From: Hirsutella rhossiliensis
Lineage: Eukaryota; Ascomycota; Sordariomycetes; Hypocreales; Ophiocordycipitaceae
NCBI RefSeq assembly: GCF_020360975.1
Contig: NW_025408682.1
Location: 310,001-374,000 of the forward strand
DNA length: 64,000 nt
Direction of reading: 5' to 3'
Shown: piece by piece, positions 12,670 through 24,700 of the stretch
Position numbering within the stretch: position 1 is the first letter of the stretch
Layout of the letters: each line of letters opens with the position of its first letter
Notes under the pieces: generated by a model
The model's input: only the letters and a program-made list of their open reading frames with translations
Databases searched by the model: none
What the model was told of the DNA's origin: nothing
Translations under genes and position numbers: made by a program

Positions 12670-13145
12670 TATCGCGAAGCGTAGCTTAATTTCGTAGTTC
12701 TCGGAGATATCCTTTAGTATAAGGGACCTAGGAAGCTAAAAAATAGGTTTTAAGGAAGGAGCTAAAAGGAGGTATAGAGAGGAGGGTAGGGGTAAGAAGG
12801 GAAGTAGAAGTAGCGATAGCTTCTTATAAAGGTAGCGAAAAATAAGACGGATATACTAGTAAAGGCTAGAAAAGAAGGAAAAAACTAGTAAAAAGCTTAG
12901 TAGTTAAAAGGATATTAGTAGCTTCTTTAAGTAGGATCTTCTTTATTAATTAAGATACTAGATAGGTATAAAGAATGGCGTTAGAAAGAGGAAAGAAGGA
13001 TAATTAAGGCAATATAATAATTACTCCCTTACCTTTATTACTACTCTTATTAGAATTAAATCTCTCTACCCTACCTATCTAAACCCTTACTTTTAATTTT
13101 ACCTTTATATATTTTTATATACTTCTTATATCTCTCTTCGTAAGA
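12670..13145 (+). repeat. Solo Copia LTR, RIP-mutated, with target duplication
   Basis: This aligns over its full length with the Copia LTR at 973-1458, in the opposite orientation. The start TATCGCGAAG corresponds to TGTCGCGAAG. A 5-bp direct repeat GTAAT flanks it at 12665-12669 and 13146-13150, as expected for a solo LTR left by recombination. Differences from the unmutated LTR are almost all C-to-T or G-to-A. Confidence 0.85.
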
Positions 13146-14813
13146 GTAATACCTAGAAGAGAGATATACTTATAAAAAGGAAATATAACGTGCTTATAAG
13201 CGGAAGTTATAGTTATCTAATAAGTTTAAATATACCCTTAATAAAGGTAAGGATTATAAGTTTTATATAAAGTAATTAAGACTACTTAAGAGTATTCTTA
13301 CCGCTTTAAACTAAGCTAAGAAAAGAAGTATCTATATAAATAAGCGATTTCTATAGGGATATAGGTTACTAGCTAACGTCTATAATAAAGGGTATAGAAG
13401 ACGATTTAATTATACCGACCTAGCGTGCTCTTAAGAAAGTAAGAGAAAGGAGAGCGACCACGCGCTTTAATCCTAATAATATTAAGAGCTTTTAATAAAA
13501 CCTATAACTAAAAGGCAATTTCTATATAAATTAAAAACCCTTAGTAACCGATATTATTTCTACTATAGACCTAGGTCTCGAAGTAACTATAGATCTATAA
13601 AAGAAGATAGTTAGAACGAGCTAAGCGAGATTAAATAAGTTAAATAGTTATTACTTAAAAGTACTCTATATAAAAAAGAAAGACCTTAGTATAATAATTT
13701 TAAGTAAGAAGAGTATTAGTAATAAGGGAAGGTTATAGAAGAGTAGTTAAAGAAAGGTTAATAATATTTAGTAGCTCTTTAGTTTTAAGTTTAGCGGTCT
13801 TATAAGATATAATAAGGAAAAAGAGGTAGTTATAAAAGGAGAAAATAAAGGGTAGCGGTCTAGAAAAATAAAGAAGATAAAGGAGAAAAGAGGAAGAAAG
13901 GGAATAAAAAGAGTAAAGAGAAAAAGAAAAGGGTAGAGATTAAATAGCTCCTTAATCGATAACTAGTAAAAGAAGCTATTTAAGTATAACCCTTAAATAC
14001 GCCTAAGACCTTACTACTATAAAAGCTAGCTAAAGTAACTAATAACCGCGCGCTTTAATAACTATTTATTTCTCTCGCTATACCCTCCTTCTTTCTTCCT
14101 TCTTCTTCCTTCTATATATATATATATATATACTTTATACGCTTCCCTACTTATAACGATCCCTTCTACTAATATAACTCTTATATATATATATAATACC
14201 CTCTTAGCCTCTTAGCGTTATAACTTAGAACTACTTACCTTAACTATTTAATCTTATCTTCTCCCTCTCTTTTACTTACTCTACCCTTTCCTAAGATATA
14301 GCGGCGAACTTAAATAGTATCCTAGGCCTAGCTATAAACCTCCCTAAGAATACTACTATCTTCTTTAGCGTATTACTATTTAAGAGTAAGAGCTTTATTT
14401 TACTTACTTACTATAGCGAAGTTAAAGTAAAAGGTAGTAAAGGGCGCTTCTACGCTAAAGATAAGGAAAAGTTTATAGACTAAGACTAATAAGATATTTA
14501 TAGGTAGAAGTAACCTCCTTAGTATATTTATAAAGATCGTTAGTACTTAATACTAATAGGCCCTATTAAACGGCGGGATATTACCCTTAAAGACGCTCGG
14601 ATAATATATAAGGGCGTTAAAAAGATAAACGGATTTACTAGGAATAAGGCCTACTAAGAAGAGTATATCGTCGATATATATAACTTTCTTTATAGAGCTA
14701 TTAATAAATAATAAGCTATAAGCTTTAGCCTTAGTATAATAATTAAGATCTTAATAAAAGGTATCGAGAATATAATATACCCCTTACCTTACCTACTATT
14801 AATTTATACTAAC
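13146..14813. other. RIP-mutated transposon sequence, interrupted by Gypsy-1 copy B
   Basis: A lysine-rich frame around 13840-13950 and a pyrimidine-rich low-complexity tract at 14070-14150 are visible. Around 14290-14800 a plus-strand frame, read through TAG/TAA codons, gives a protein-like sequence (KGRFYAKDKEKFID, then YIVDIYNFLYRAINE) that continues on the far side of copy B from 21779. The family was not recognised. It may be the 5' part of the Gypsy-3 element. Confidence 0.4.
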
Positions 14814-14999
14814 TATAAGAGTCTTTAACTATTATAGGTAATAGGCTTAGGCCGCGGCCTAAGCCGTATAGTTATATACGGAGGGCCGGATCCTATAAGT
14901 ATAAGGGCGGGCTAGCCGCGTATAGAAGAGCTCTATATAGCTTATTAATATTATCCTATAGACGGCACCTACGCGCACGCCTCTGCCTACTCCGTGATA
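14814..14999 (+). repeat. Gypsy-1 copy B 5' LTR
   Basis: 186 bp, TATAAGAG...GTGATA. It differs from its partner at 21593-21778 only by transitions, as expected from RIP rather than age-related random mutation. Confidence 0.9.
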
Positions 15000-16250
15000 G
15001 TATAAGCTATTAATTAATAGATCTAATAGATATCTCTCTAGAGAGGGCGCCTCCCCCTCGAGGAAGCACTCCGCCCCTCCCTAGACGGATAGGAAGTATC
15101 GTAGCTATCCTAGAAGCGATTAGAAGCGCGACGGCTAGCGAGAAGGACGAGGTTCTCGCTATACTAAGGGAGCCGTCTATAAGACCGGCTTTAACCCCTA
15201 CGGCCTCTATAACGCTAGTTACGGCGGCGATACCACCGACGAGGAAGCCGCTCCCTTAGCCGACTTAGGACGGTAAGCTAGAGTCCTTTTACTTCTTCCT
15301 TAGCCGGCTATAGACGAAGTTTATAACTAACGAGAAATAGGGCCTAAATAGCTATCGCGATATAGCGTGGTATTCGCTCCTCTATACGCTACTAGAGCCC
15401 TAGATACGGCGGATCTCCGGATTCTAAGATAAGGGCGGCCCTAGTAGTAAACGCGACCTATAAGACTTCTTCTAATACCTTATATATACGTTCGGCAACG
15501 TATAAGAGCGGGAGAAGGCGTAAGATAGGCTATAGACCCTTAAGTAGAGAGACGGATAAACCTTTAGCGAATTCCTTCCCGATTTCGAAGAGACGCTCTT
15601 ATAGGTAGCGGGGACTATAGTATAGGAAGATAGCGCGAAGTTTATATAGCTATAGAATTTAATTACGCTAGCCCTATAGGAGCTACTTATCCCCGTAATT
15701 ATACCTACTAACTACGGCGAGTATATAAGCCGGTTAATAAAGGTAGCTTAGGGCTATAAGTAGACGCCGCGTTTCTAGAAGCTCCGTAAGCGTATGCTAT
15801 ATAGCGGCGATAGGATTACCGCCCCTCTATAAGATAAATAACCGGCTATCGATATAGACGGGGATACCTTAATATCGGCTACCCGCATAGACCAGGCTAG
15901 ACGCGGTAAGAAGACGCCGTCGACTACCCCCTATACCGCCCCGTACTTTAAGTAGCGGGCGAAGTAGGTAACGAGCGAGGAAATCGGGAAGAGAAAGGCT
16001 AACGGCCGCTGCCTACGTTACGGAGTATCTACGTACTTTATATTAAAATGCCCCTTCCTTTTAGCTAAGCGGCCTATAGCGGTTTAAGTAGCGAAGATAG
16101 AACCGCTCCTTACCTTAGACGATAAGGAGGACTCCGCCCTCCTAGGCCTAGAGGAAAAAGAGTAGCTCCGGAGTAAAGATAGGCTCCGGAGCCCTAATTA
16201 CTAGTACTAGTAAAGGAGAAGGAAGAATTATCCGCCCGTATAAAAGAAGA
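15000..16250 (+). pseudogene. Gypsy-1 copy B gag relic with CCHC knuckle
   Basis: It begins just after the 5' LTR. A C-X2-C-X4-H-X4-C zinc knuckle is recognisable at 16010-16051: the outer Cys codons are intact, while the second Cys and the His have become Tyr, each a TpG-to-TpA or CpA-to-TpA change. Upstream lies a hydrophilic capsid-like region with TAG codons. Gag would coat the element RNA in the cytoplasm. This copy is dead. Confidence 0.7.
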
Positions 16251-19200
16251 GCCTACTTTAATATAGGTTATAATTAATAACTCCTTGCCCGTTACCGCCC
16301 TTATAGATAAGGGCTACTAGTGCTACGCTATAGTTAATAAGGCGCTTACGCGAGAGATATAAGTGCTAGTAGAAAAGATCGCCTTAAGGCGAGTAAAGGG
16401 CGCCTTAGGCGCGATAGAAGGTGCGGTAATTAAGGGCATTACGTAGCTAGCTATAGAGGTCGACGGTTGCTATAAGCTTATCGTAGCCTATATAATCCCC
16501 TAACTAAAGTTTCCCTTAATCCTTAGGAAACCCTAGTTATTATATATAGAGTTATACTTAGTTCTATACTAAAGGAAGCTATAGTTTAGGCCTATATAAC
16601 GGTAGGTCCGCTACGACGATAGTTCTATAGGCATAGGACTAAGCGTACGAGCTTTATACTTAGTATAAGAAGTCCTTGCCTCTATCTTCGTAGGAACCGT
16701 ATAATAGGTAAAGCAAGGGCAAGGCCGGGCAGCGGCTAACGCAGCGGTCTATATAGTTAGCCTAGCGGATATCGATAAGGCCCTCTAGATAAAGAAGCTA
16801 AAGTCGCCCTCTAAGCTATAGTAATAGATACCGGAGCGCTTTTACGACCTCCTACCGCTATTTAAGTCCTAGGAAGCGGATAAGCTTAACCTATATAAGC
16901 TAAGGGTAGACTATAAGATTATACTCCGTACTAATAAAAAAGGGTAGGAACTACCTATACCGTTTAAACCGCTATATAGTATATTATACGTAGAGCTGCT
17001 AGTGCTAAAGAAGACGCTAAGGGACCTCCTAGATAAGGGTTTTATTTAAGTAAGTAGCTCTAAAGTAGGAGCGCCGGTCCTATTCGTACGTAAACTAAGG
17101 GGCGGGATATAGTTCTATTACGACTATAGGGCCCTAAACGTAATTATAAGGCTAGACCGCTACCCCTTACCCTTAATCTCGGATATACTCTATAACCTTT
17201 TAAAGGCAAAGTAGTTTACGAAGCTAGATATAAAATAGGCGTTCTATAAGGTGCGGATCTTAAAGGGTAATAAGTAAAAGACGGCGTTCTATATACGCTA
17301 TAGCTTATTTAAGTAGCTTATAACGCCCTTCGGCCTCTTAGGAGCGCCTACTACCTTCTAGCGTTATATTAATAACGTGCTTTAGGACTTCCTCGATAAG
17401 TTCGCCTCTATATATATAGATAATATCCTTATCTATATAAGCGGCTCCTATAAGGACTATATACGGAAAGTATAGAAGGTCCTAGAGCGCCTCTAACTTT
17501 ATAGGCTCTACCTCGACTTAGATAAGTACGAATTCGGGGTTAAGAGGGTTAAGTACCTAGGCTTTATTATCTATATAAGTATAGGTATATAGGCGGACCC
17601 CGTAAAGATCTAGGCGATTTAGGACTAAGCTGCCCTAACTACGTAGATAGGCGTATAGAGCTTCCTTAAGTTCGCGAACTATTATAAGATATTTATTAAG
17701 GGCTTCTCTTATATTATAATGCCCTTAAACGAGATTACTAGGAAGCGGACTGCCTTTTACTAGGGGCCTATATAGGAAGGAGCGTTCTATACGCTTAAGG
17801 ACCTATTCTCTTAAGCCCTAGTACTACTCTAGTAGGACTTCGACCGGTCTACGTTAGTTAAAGCGGACTATAGCGGCTAGGTACTTAGAGGAACGCTCTC
17901 TTAGGAGGTAGACGGGCGGAAGCAACCGGTAGCGTTCTACTCCCGTAAGCTAACCCTAGTAGAGCGGAATTACGCTATTTACGATAAGGAGATACTAGCG
18001 ATTATTAGCTACCTCGAGCAATAATAAGCGGAGCTCTAGAGCTATAAGAGCTTCGAGGTTCTTATAGACTATAGGAACCTCGAGTACTTTATAACTCGCT
18101 AGCACCTCTCGGAGCGGTAAGCCCGCTAGGCGGAGTATCTCTTACGCTTTAACTTCTTAATTAAGTACCGCCCTAAGCGGGACTCCGTAGTCTTAGACGC
18201 GCTTTCCTAGAGGGATTAAGACCGGCCGACGGGAGCGGATATCGAGGCCCGGGATCTATAGCTTATCCCGTAAGAAGTACTACGGACTTATATAGGAGCT
18301 TCCTTAGTAGAGGAAGACGCGGTGCTAGCGAATAAGCTTCCCCCCGCGCCCTTACCTCGGTCCGGCGAGGAGGGATAGACCGGCCCGGGGGCGCGCGTAG
18401 CGAGAGTGTTCTAAGATAAGGCCCTATAATGCTTATAGGATAGGATAGCGGCTCTAGACTATACCTACGAGGGCGTACGCCGCGCCGTTAAGTCTAGCGC
18501 TCGACGCCTAGATCTAAAGCTAAAGCTAAAGGTATAGGTAGCCGACTACTATATCGACCTACGGGGGCATCTACGCTAGCGGGGGAGACTATAGGTACCG
18601 GGCGCACTATATACTATGGAAGCTAAGGAGAAGGAGGGACCGCCGGAGCTAGACGAATAAAATAAGCTCCGAGGGAGGCTAGTCTAACTTATCTATAACT
18701 CTAGCGTCGTAGGTTACCTAGGCAGATAGGGCATAGTAGTAGGCCTTACGAGGGACTTTTACTAGCCCCTCCTATAGTACTACGTTCGTCGCTTCCTCCG
18801 TAACTACGATATCTATAGCCGTATAAAGATCTAGAGGGCGTAGCTTAAGGGGCTGCTTAAGTAGCTTCCGGTGCCCGACCGGTTTTATATATATATATAG
18901 ATAGACTTTATAACGGACCTCCTACTTATAGAGGGCGGCAACCGCTATATATAGGTAATTAAGGACCGATTTAATAAGTCTATAGTATTAAAGCTAATGC
19001 CGTCTATAGATATAGAGTCTTACGTAGAGCGCTTCCTATAGTGCTAGGCCCGCTTATATAGCTAGCTAGCCTCTATTATAAGCGATAGGGGATCGAATTA
19101 AACTAGCCGCTTTTAGTAGTACCTATACTAGCTACTTTAGATTATATAGCTACTTAGCACGGTATATTACCTATAGACTAACGGAGGGCCTAAGAGGGTT

Positions 19201-19640
19201 AACTAAGAGGCGTAGGCTTACTTACGGGCTATCGTAGCCCGTAACTAAGTAGACTAAGACCGGTAGCTCCCTATAGCCTAACTTACGTTAAATAGTAAAC
19301 TATATACCTCTATTAAGATAGCCCCTTTCTTTATAATATATAGCTTCGAACTACCCTTACTAGTTCCCTTTACCGTAGATATAGTAGCGGAGTAGTATAG
19401 TAATACGTTACTAGAGGGCCGCGCTTTTACGTTCGTACGAAAGCTATAGGAGACTATAGATTATTGCTAATCCGCGATAGCCGCCGCGGCGTAAGATTAA
19501 GAGCGGCACGCTAATAAGACTAGGGCCCTAGTAGATAGGTTCGCGGTAGGAGATAAGGTATAGCTAGACCTCCGTAACTATAGGTCGGCACGACTAAAAA
19601 AGAAGCTTAACTAGCTATACGCGAAGTTTACGGTATAAAG
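16250..19640 (+). pseudogene. Gypsy-1 copy B pol relic (PR-RT-RNase H-IN)
   Basis: Protease trace ALIDKG near 16295-16315 (from the family ALIDSG type). Reverse transcriptase spans about 16860-17600, with the catalytic box read as YIDNILIY at 17411-17440; the second Asp of the usual pair is mutated to Asn. RNase [21 protein letters not shown] lies near 17934-18000. Integrase spans about 18540-19500, with SDRGSN near 19081 and TNGGPKR.N near 19180. The order is that of Ty3/Gypsy (Metaviridae-like) elements. Numerous TAG/TAA stops make it non-coding. Confidence 0.8.
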
Positions 19641-20112
19641 GGTTATTAGCCTATAGGTTATAGAGCTCGATAGTTTCCTAATAGGGGTCTATAATAAGAT
19701 TAACGTAGACCTCTTTTATAGAGCCTCCTTTAACCCGCTGCCTAGATAAGACGTAGCGGACGCTTAACCGCCTATAATCGAGGTAGAGGGAGAGGATAAG
19801 TTTAAGGTTAAAGAGATATAGGCCGCGCGCTAGAAAAAGGTTAGTAAGGGGAAATGCTAGGAGGTCCTCGTTAAGTAGCATAGGTATCTCGACCTTACGT
19901 AGGAACCTATATATAAGTTTATAGGAACTATAGCCCTCGATAAGTTTAAAGCCTTATTTAGAATAGTAGACGAGAACGATAGACTAGCAGACTACCGATA
20001 GTAGCCTAGGCTAGGACTATAAAGTAAGCATAGTAAAAGGGGCAGTTACGGTAATATAGGTAATATAAGCGCAATAGTATAGGCGGAGATAAAAATAGCG
20101 TTTATTATAGGG

Positions 20113-21175
20113 TAGAGCCCTTAGACTACCTAGGCCTATTCTTTATCGTTATTATTATTATTATCTTTATTATCGTTATCCTTATCGGCCTCCTCTTTCT
20201 TATTAGCGGCGGCGGCGGTCTCTAGGGCGCTAAGGCAGCCCTCTAAGCCCGTAAGCTAGTCGGCAGCGGCGGCGGCTCTAGGGGTAGAGGGGCGGCGGCT
20301 AGCGGCGGCGGTAGGGGCAGCGGCGGTAGCGGAGGCGGGCACGGCTAAGGGGACCGCCGATAGGGCGACGGAGGTAGTATCCCTAGCGCCGGGTACATTA
20401 AAAGTAGAAATAAGGGAGCGGAGGAGTAGGACTTACTTAAGTATAAGGCCCTATTGCTCGAGGGCGCGGAGGTTATAGTAGGCGGCGGCGGCGGCGGCGT
20501 TTAGCCCCGCGCCTACCTATACGAGCCGGCCTTCTAAGCCGACGCCGTAGCGAGTAGGACGGGAGGCGCCGCCTTATAGGCGCGGCCGGCTCGCGCGTAC
20601 TAGTAGCAGCTGCCGCCGCGGCGGCGCCCGGCCTAGTCGGAGTAGTCGAGCTCCTACGACGTATAACGTATATAGGGGGCCGAGCGGGCGGCGCCGGCCT
20701 ATACTTAGCGCTTATACTATAGGAGGTTAGCGGATAACGTCTATTACGCTTGCCTAACTATAGACTTATAGGGGTAGCGGAGATAGAGGCGGGGGCCGAG
20801 GGGCCGGGCGTTATAGGTAGCGGCGGGGACGGCGTCGTTACCCTAAGGGGCGACGTAAGAGCGAATAGCGTAGTAGAGGCGGCGGCGGCGGCGGTAGGAG
20901 CGGTGGTAGCGGCGCGGGTAGGAGCGGCGGCAGCGGCGGAGTCGTCGTCGGCCGCGGCTAGCACGGCGTCGACGAACGACTCCGTACGCTCCGAGAAGGA
21001 GGAGGTAGGAGAGGGAGAGGCGGATATATCTATCGCGGAAGTTAGTACGATAGAATACGGCCTCCCGCTCTATAAGGCGCGGAACTTATTAGTTAGAGTT
21101 ATTATTATTATTAGGGCTATTATTGCTACTACCGCTACTACTACGAGTATACGTTAATAGAGCGGCCCGTATAGC
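20113..21175 (-). pseudogene. Extra ORF between pol and 3' LTR of Gypsy-1 (probably antisense)
   Basis: A GC-rich block of about 1 kb lies between pol and the 3' LTR in all three copies (about 3700-4740, 20113-21175, 62260-63300). On the minus strand a frame can be read with only TAG/TAA interruptions: an Asn/Ser-rich start, a basic middle, an Ala/Pro-rich linker (VPLAVPASATAAAPTAAA), a helix (LTGLEGCLSALETAAAANKKEE) and an Asp/Asn-rich tail ending at 20136. The plus strand is also fairly open at 20580-21157, so the coding strand is not certain. The Asn/Asp-rich ends, which would be poly-Ile on the plus strand, favour minus. No domain was recognised. Confidence 0.45.
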
Positions 21176-21592
21176 TAGGAATAGACTAACGCCTTAGGTA
21201 GAGCGGAACTTACCTATTAATACTATTACTACGGTTAAAGAAGGGAGAGAAGGAAGGGAAGGGGGAAAGGGGGGATACTGCCTTATATACCCCTTAGTAG
21301 AGGATGCTACCTAAGGCAAAGGGGACGGGCAACCTAAGGCTTACGTAGGTCTAGACTAGCCGCCGGCTACCTAGGGGCGTATATAATAGGTTACGCCCCT
21401 ATTTAAACGGCTAGCTAGCCGACGAGTATAGAGCCGGGTCTTAGCTACCCGGGCTAACGGGCGCGGGGATAATAGGGCTAGTAGGGCCGGCCCTATTAAT
21501 AGGAAAGGGCAGGGAAGAGCCCGCGGTATAGGCCTAATTATACGGGAGCCGTTAATAGGGCAGCACTACGCCGCGCTCGAGGGAGGGCATTA

Positions 21593-21778
21593 TATAAAAG
21601 TCTTTAACTATTATAGGTAATAGGCTTAGGCCGCGGCCTAAGCCGTATAGTTACGTGCGGAGGGCCGGATCCTATAAGTATAGGGGCGGGCTAGCCGCGT
21701 ATAGAAGAGCTCTATATAGCTTATTAATATTATCCTATGGACGGTACCTATATATACGCCTTTACCTACTCCGTAATA
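21593..21778 (+). repeat. Gypsy-1 copy B 3' LTR
   Basis: 186 bp, TATAAAAG...GTAATA, followed by the CTAAC duplication. Confidence 0.9.
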
Positions 21779-24700
21779 CTAACTATTAAAGGGAACCTAT
21801 TAAAGATATAAAAGATAAATATATAAAGTACTATAAATACCTAAATAATAAGGAGTATTTAATTAAGTTTACTACTCTTACCTTTAACCTTAGTTACTTT
21901 ACGTATAAATAAAAGTATATAACTAGAGTTATTAACTTTTTAGTAGGACTAAATTAAAAGGGACTTTACTAAGGAGCGTTCTTTTAAGACTATAGGGAAG
22001 GAAACTTAGTTATTTTTAATACTTAAAAAAAGGGATAGTATACTAAACTCTATACGTTCTTATAAATATAGCGGTAGTTTCTTTATATCCTTTAAGTTCC
22101 TTAAAACTTTACTTATATACTAGTCCCTTATACCGCTTAGTAAGAAAGGTAGGAATATAGCTACTTAGCCTTAATAATAATCTAATACTAGGTTAAAGGT
22201 ATAGTTAAGCTATACCTTAAGATAATTAAGTAGTAATACTTAAAGGTTAAAGTAATTCTAAAGTAAAAGTATAGGGTAATATAAAAAGCCCTATAAATAG
22301 ATAAAATCTTATATTAAGACTAGTATTTCTTTAAGCTAGATAAGAGGATAAGTATAAAAGGCTATATTAATAGGCTAATATATAGAATCTAAGCTATTAT
22401 AGTAAACGAACTTAATTATATATAAGCGATATTATAGGGTAGCGGAGTTTCTTAGTAGTTTAATAGTAAGGTTAGATAACTATAAAGGATACTATTTAAT
22501 TAAGGTTTAATAACTTTTAACGGAGTCTTTCTTATAAAGATTCCTAAGTATAAACGGATTTACTAATATAACTATATTATTCTAAGAGATTAAGAAGAAT
22601 AAGACCTCTAGGAAGTCTTAAAAGTAGTTAACTTCTAAGATAGGCCTAGCGGATAAAAACTACTACTTTAAAAAGATATAAAACTAGCTTATATAGTAAG
22701 GAGAGCGAGAAAAGAGCTAACTACGCTAGCTACCGTTATAGAGTAACCTAACCTAATTACTTAAGCTATACGCGGTTTCTTTATAAAACTCCTCCCTAAA
22801 AAGACCCTTAACTATCTAATCGCGCTAATAAGAATTAAAAATAAGCCTAGACCTTTATTACCTTAAGCGTTAACTAAATTAAGCTCCTTATCTAAACTAA
22901 GTAGCCTTTCCCTAAGTAACTTTAAGATAGGATCCCTACCTTAGAATCTATAAAGGAAAGAGCTAAGCGCCCTTACTAGTCTTTTTATTTATATAAAAAT
23001 AACGCTTTTATTTTCCCCTTTAAATATATAGCTAATTAAGCTTACTTCTCGCTTACTACTAACGACCCCTTTAAATATATCGAGGAGCGAAAGGCTTATA
23101 ACTATACCCCCGCTAATAGCCTAATAAGAAGCTAATAGGGAAGAAAGGTAGATAGTATAGCTACTAACTCGCCTTAGGACTTTAAAATTACTAGGCGCTC
23201 GGTTAATTACCCTAAGGCTAAAGACTTTAGTAATACTTATAGCGCGCCCTATTACTCCTTAAAAACGAAGTATAGTAATAGCCTCTTTAGCTATAGTCCC
23301 TATAAGGTTTATACTAGGCTTTAAACCCTCTTAGGTTAAAGGAGTTAAAAACCTAGGAATATATTAAAACTACTACTAGGATATTAACGACTATAATTCT
23401 ATATATTTATATAGGACTACTAGCGACGCGATAACGATTAGTCTATAAGACTCTATAGCTTATTTAATCTAGCTATACTTAAAGCTATAAACTAGTAAAG
23501 ATACTAACTACTTTATTTCCCTAACGCCCCTAAGAATAATAAGCGCGAATACTTAGGAGCGTATATAAGGGGTAATAGATAATTATCTAAAAAAGGAAGT
23601 ATAAGAGTAAAGATAGGAAAGAGCTAAATAAGTAGCTTATAGGTAAAGGGAGGAATAAATAATATAAAGGGAAGGGATTATAGTAAAAGAGAAAAGTTCT
23701 ATCGATAGTTTATTTACTTACTTATATACTTAGGAAGAGAGCCTTACCTATTATTATCGCGCCCTTTCTATTAGTATCTTAGGTTAGAAAGTCGCTAAGG
23801 AGGAGTTTAATAGGTAAGATCGTACCCTTATAAATATTAGCCTATTAAAGGGATAAGACCCTTAGCACTCCCCTTCTAACTTACTTCTAAGTATACTTAA
23901 AGGCTTTATAAAGACCTTAATTATCTAATTAAGTATCTTCCTTAATTATAGTTAATTTAAATTTTTATTTTTCCCCTTTAAAGTAGAGGCCGTTAGTTAT
24001 AGGACTCTAATAAAGATAAAGAGGTATAGAGTAAAGAAATCTCTAAGACTTATATTTATAACCTAAGGCCCTTAGAGCTATATATAAGACCGATAATTAG
24101 ATAATTATATAGTTAATTACTTTATTAATCCTTAGCTATATACTACGCGTGCTTTAAGTATATACCCTTATCCCTATTAAAATATCTTTTAGTAATAAGG
24201 TTTCCTTTAAACCTAGTATCGATTAAGGCGCTTAGAACTTTAGCTTTCTAGCTACTAAGCTATACTTAAATATAAGGTAGGTCTTATATATACTTAAGCG
24301 AGCGAAAAGGTATAAGGACTATATTTATATATATTATAAGAATCGCTATAAGGTTCTTTAAAGTTATCTCTTAATATCTTATTAAGAGTACTACTTCCTA
24401 TATAATAAATTTATCTTTCTCTAGTCTTATTACTTATAGATATAACTATATTTAGACCTTTATATATAAGCTAAGCCGGATTATCGCTACGCTCCTAAGA
24501 AAGAAAAACAATATAGTAGAAGTCTTAGCTAGCCGCTACTTCCGCTACCTCTATTATTTCTTTAGTATGCCCCTTATATAGATTTCTAATAACGCTAGAT
24601 AGTTTATTTCTACCTTCCTTATAGAGATTAACCGGCTTATAGGAACGAAGTATCGTTATAAAAGCTCCCTATACCCTTAGACCTAAGGGGGTATAGAAGT

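Larger units (their letters stand above)
14814..21778 (+). mobile_element. Gypsy-1 copy B, complete Ty3/Gypsy retrotransposon
   Basis: Two 186-bp LTRs (14814-14999 and 21593-21778) are flanked by the direct repeat CTAAC (14809-14813 and 21779-21783). The internal order is gag with a zinc knuckle, protease, reverse transcriptase, RNase H, integrase, then a GC-rich extra region before the 3' LTR. RIP stops interrupt every domain, but copy B keeps more CG-rich codons than copies A and C, so it is the least damaged copy here. It is nested in another RIP-mutated element. Confidence 0.93.

Noticed and set aside
14070..14150. CTT-rich tract as a promoter
   Set aside because: Low-complexity sequence within RIP-mutated transposon; no gene downstream.
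20750..21157. 135-codon plus-strand frame as a free-standing gene
   Set aside because: It lies inside Gypsy-1 copy B, is conserved in the other copies as part of the extra block, and ends in poly-Ile; treated as part of that block with strand uncertain.
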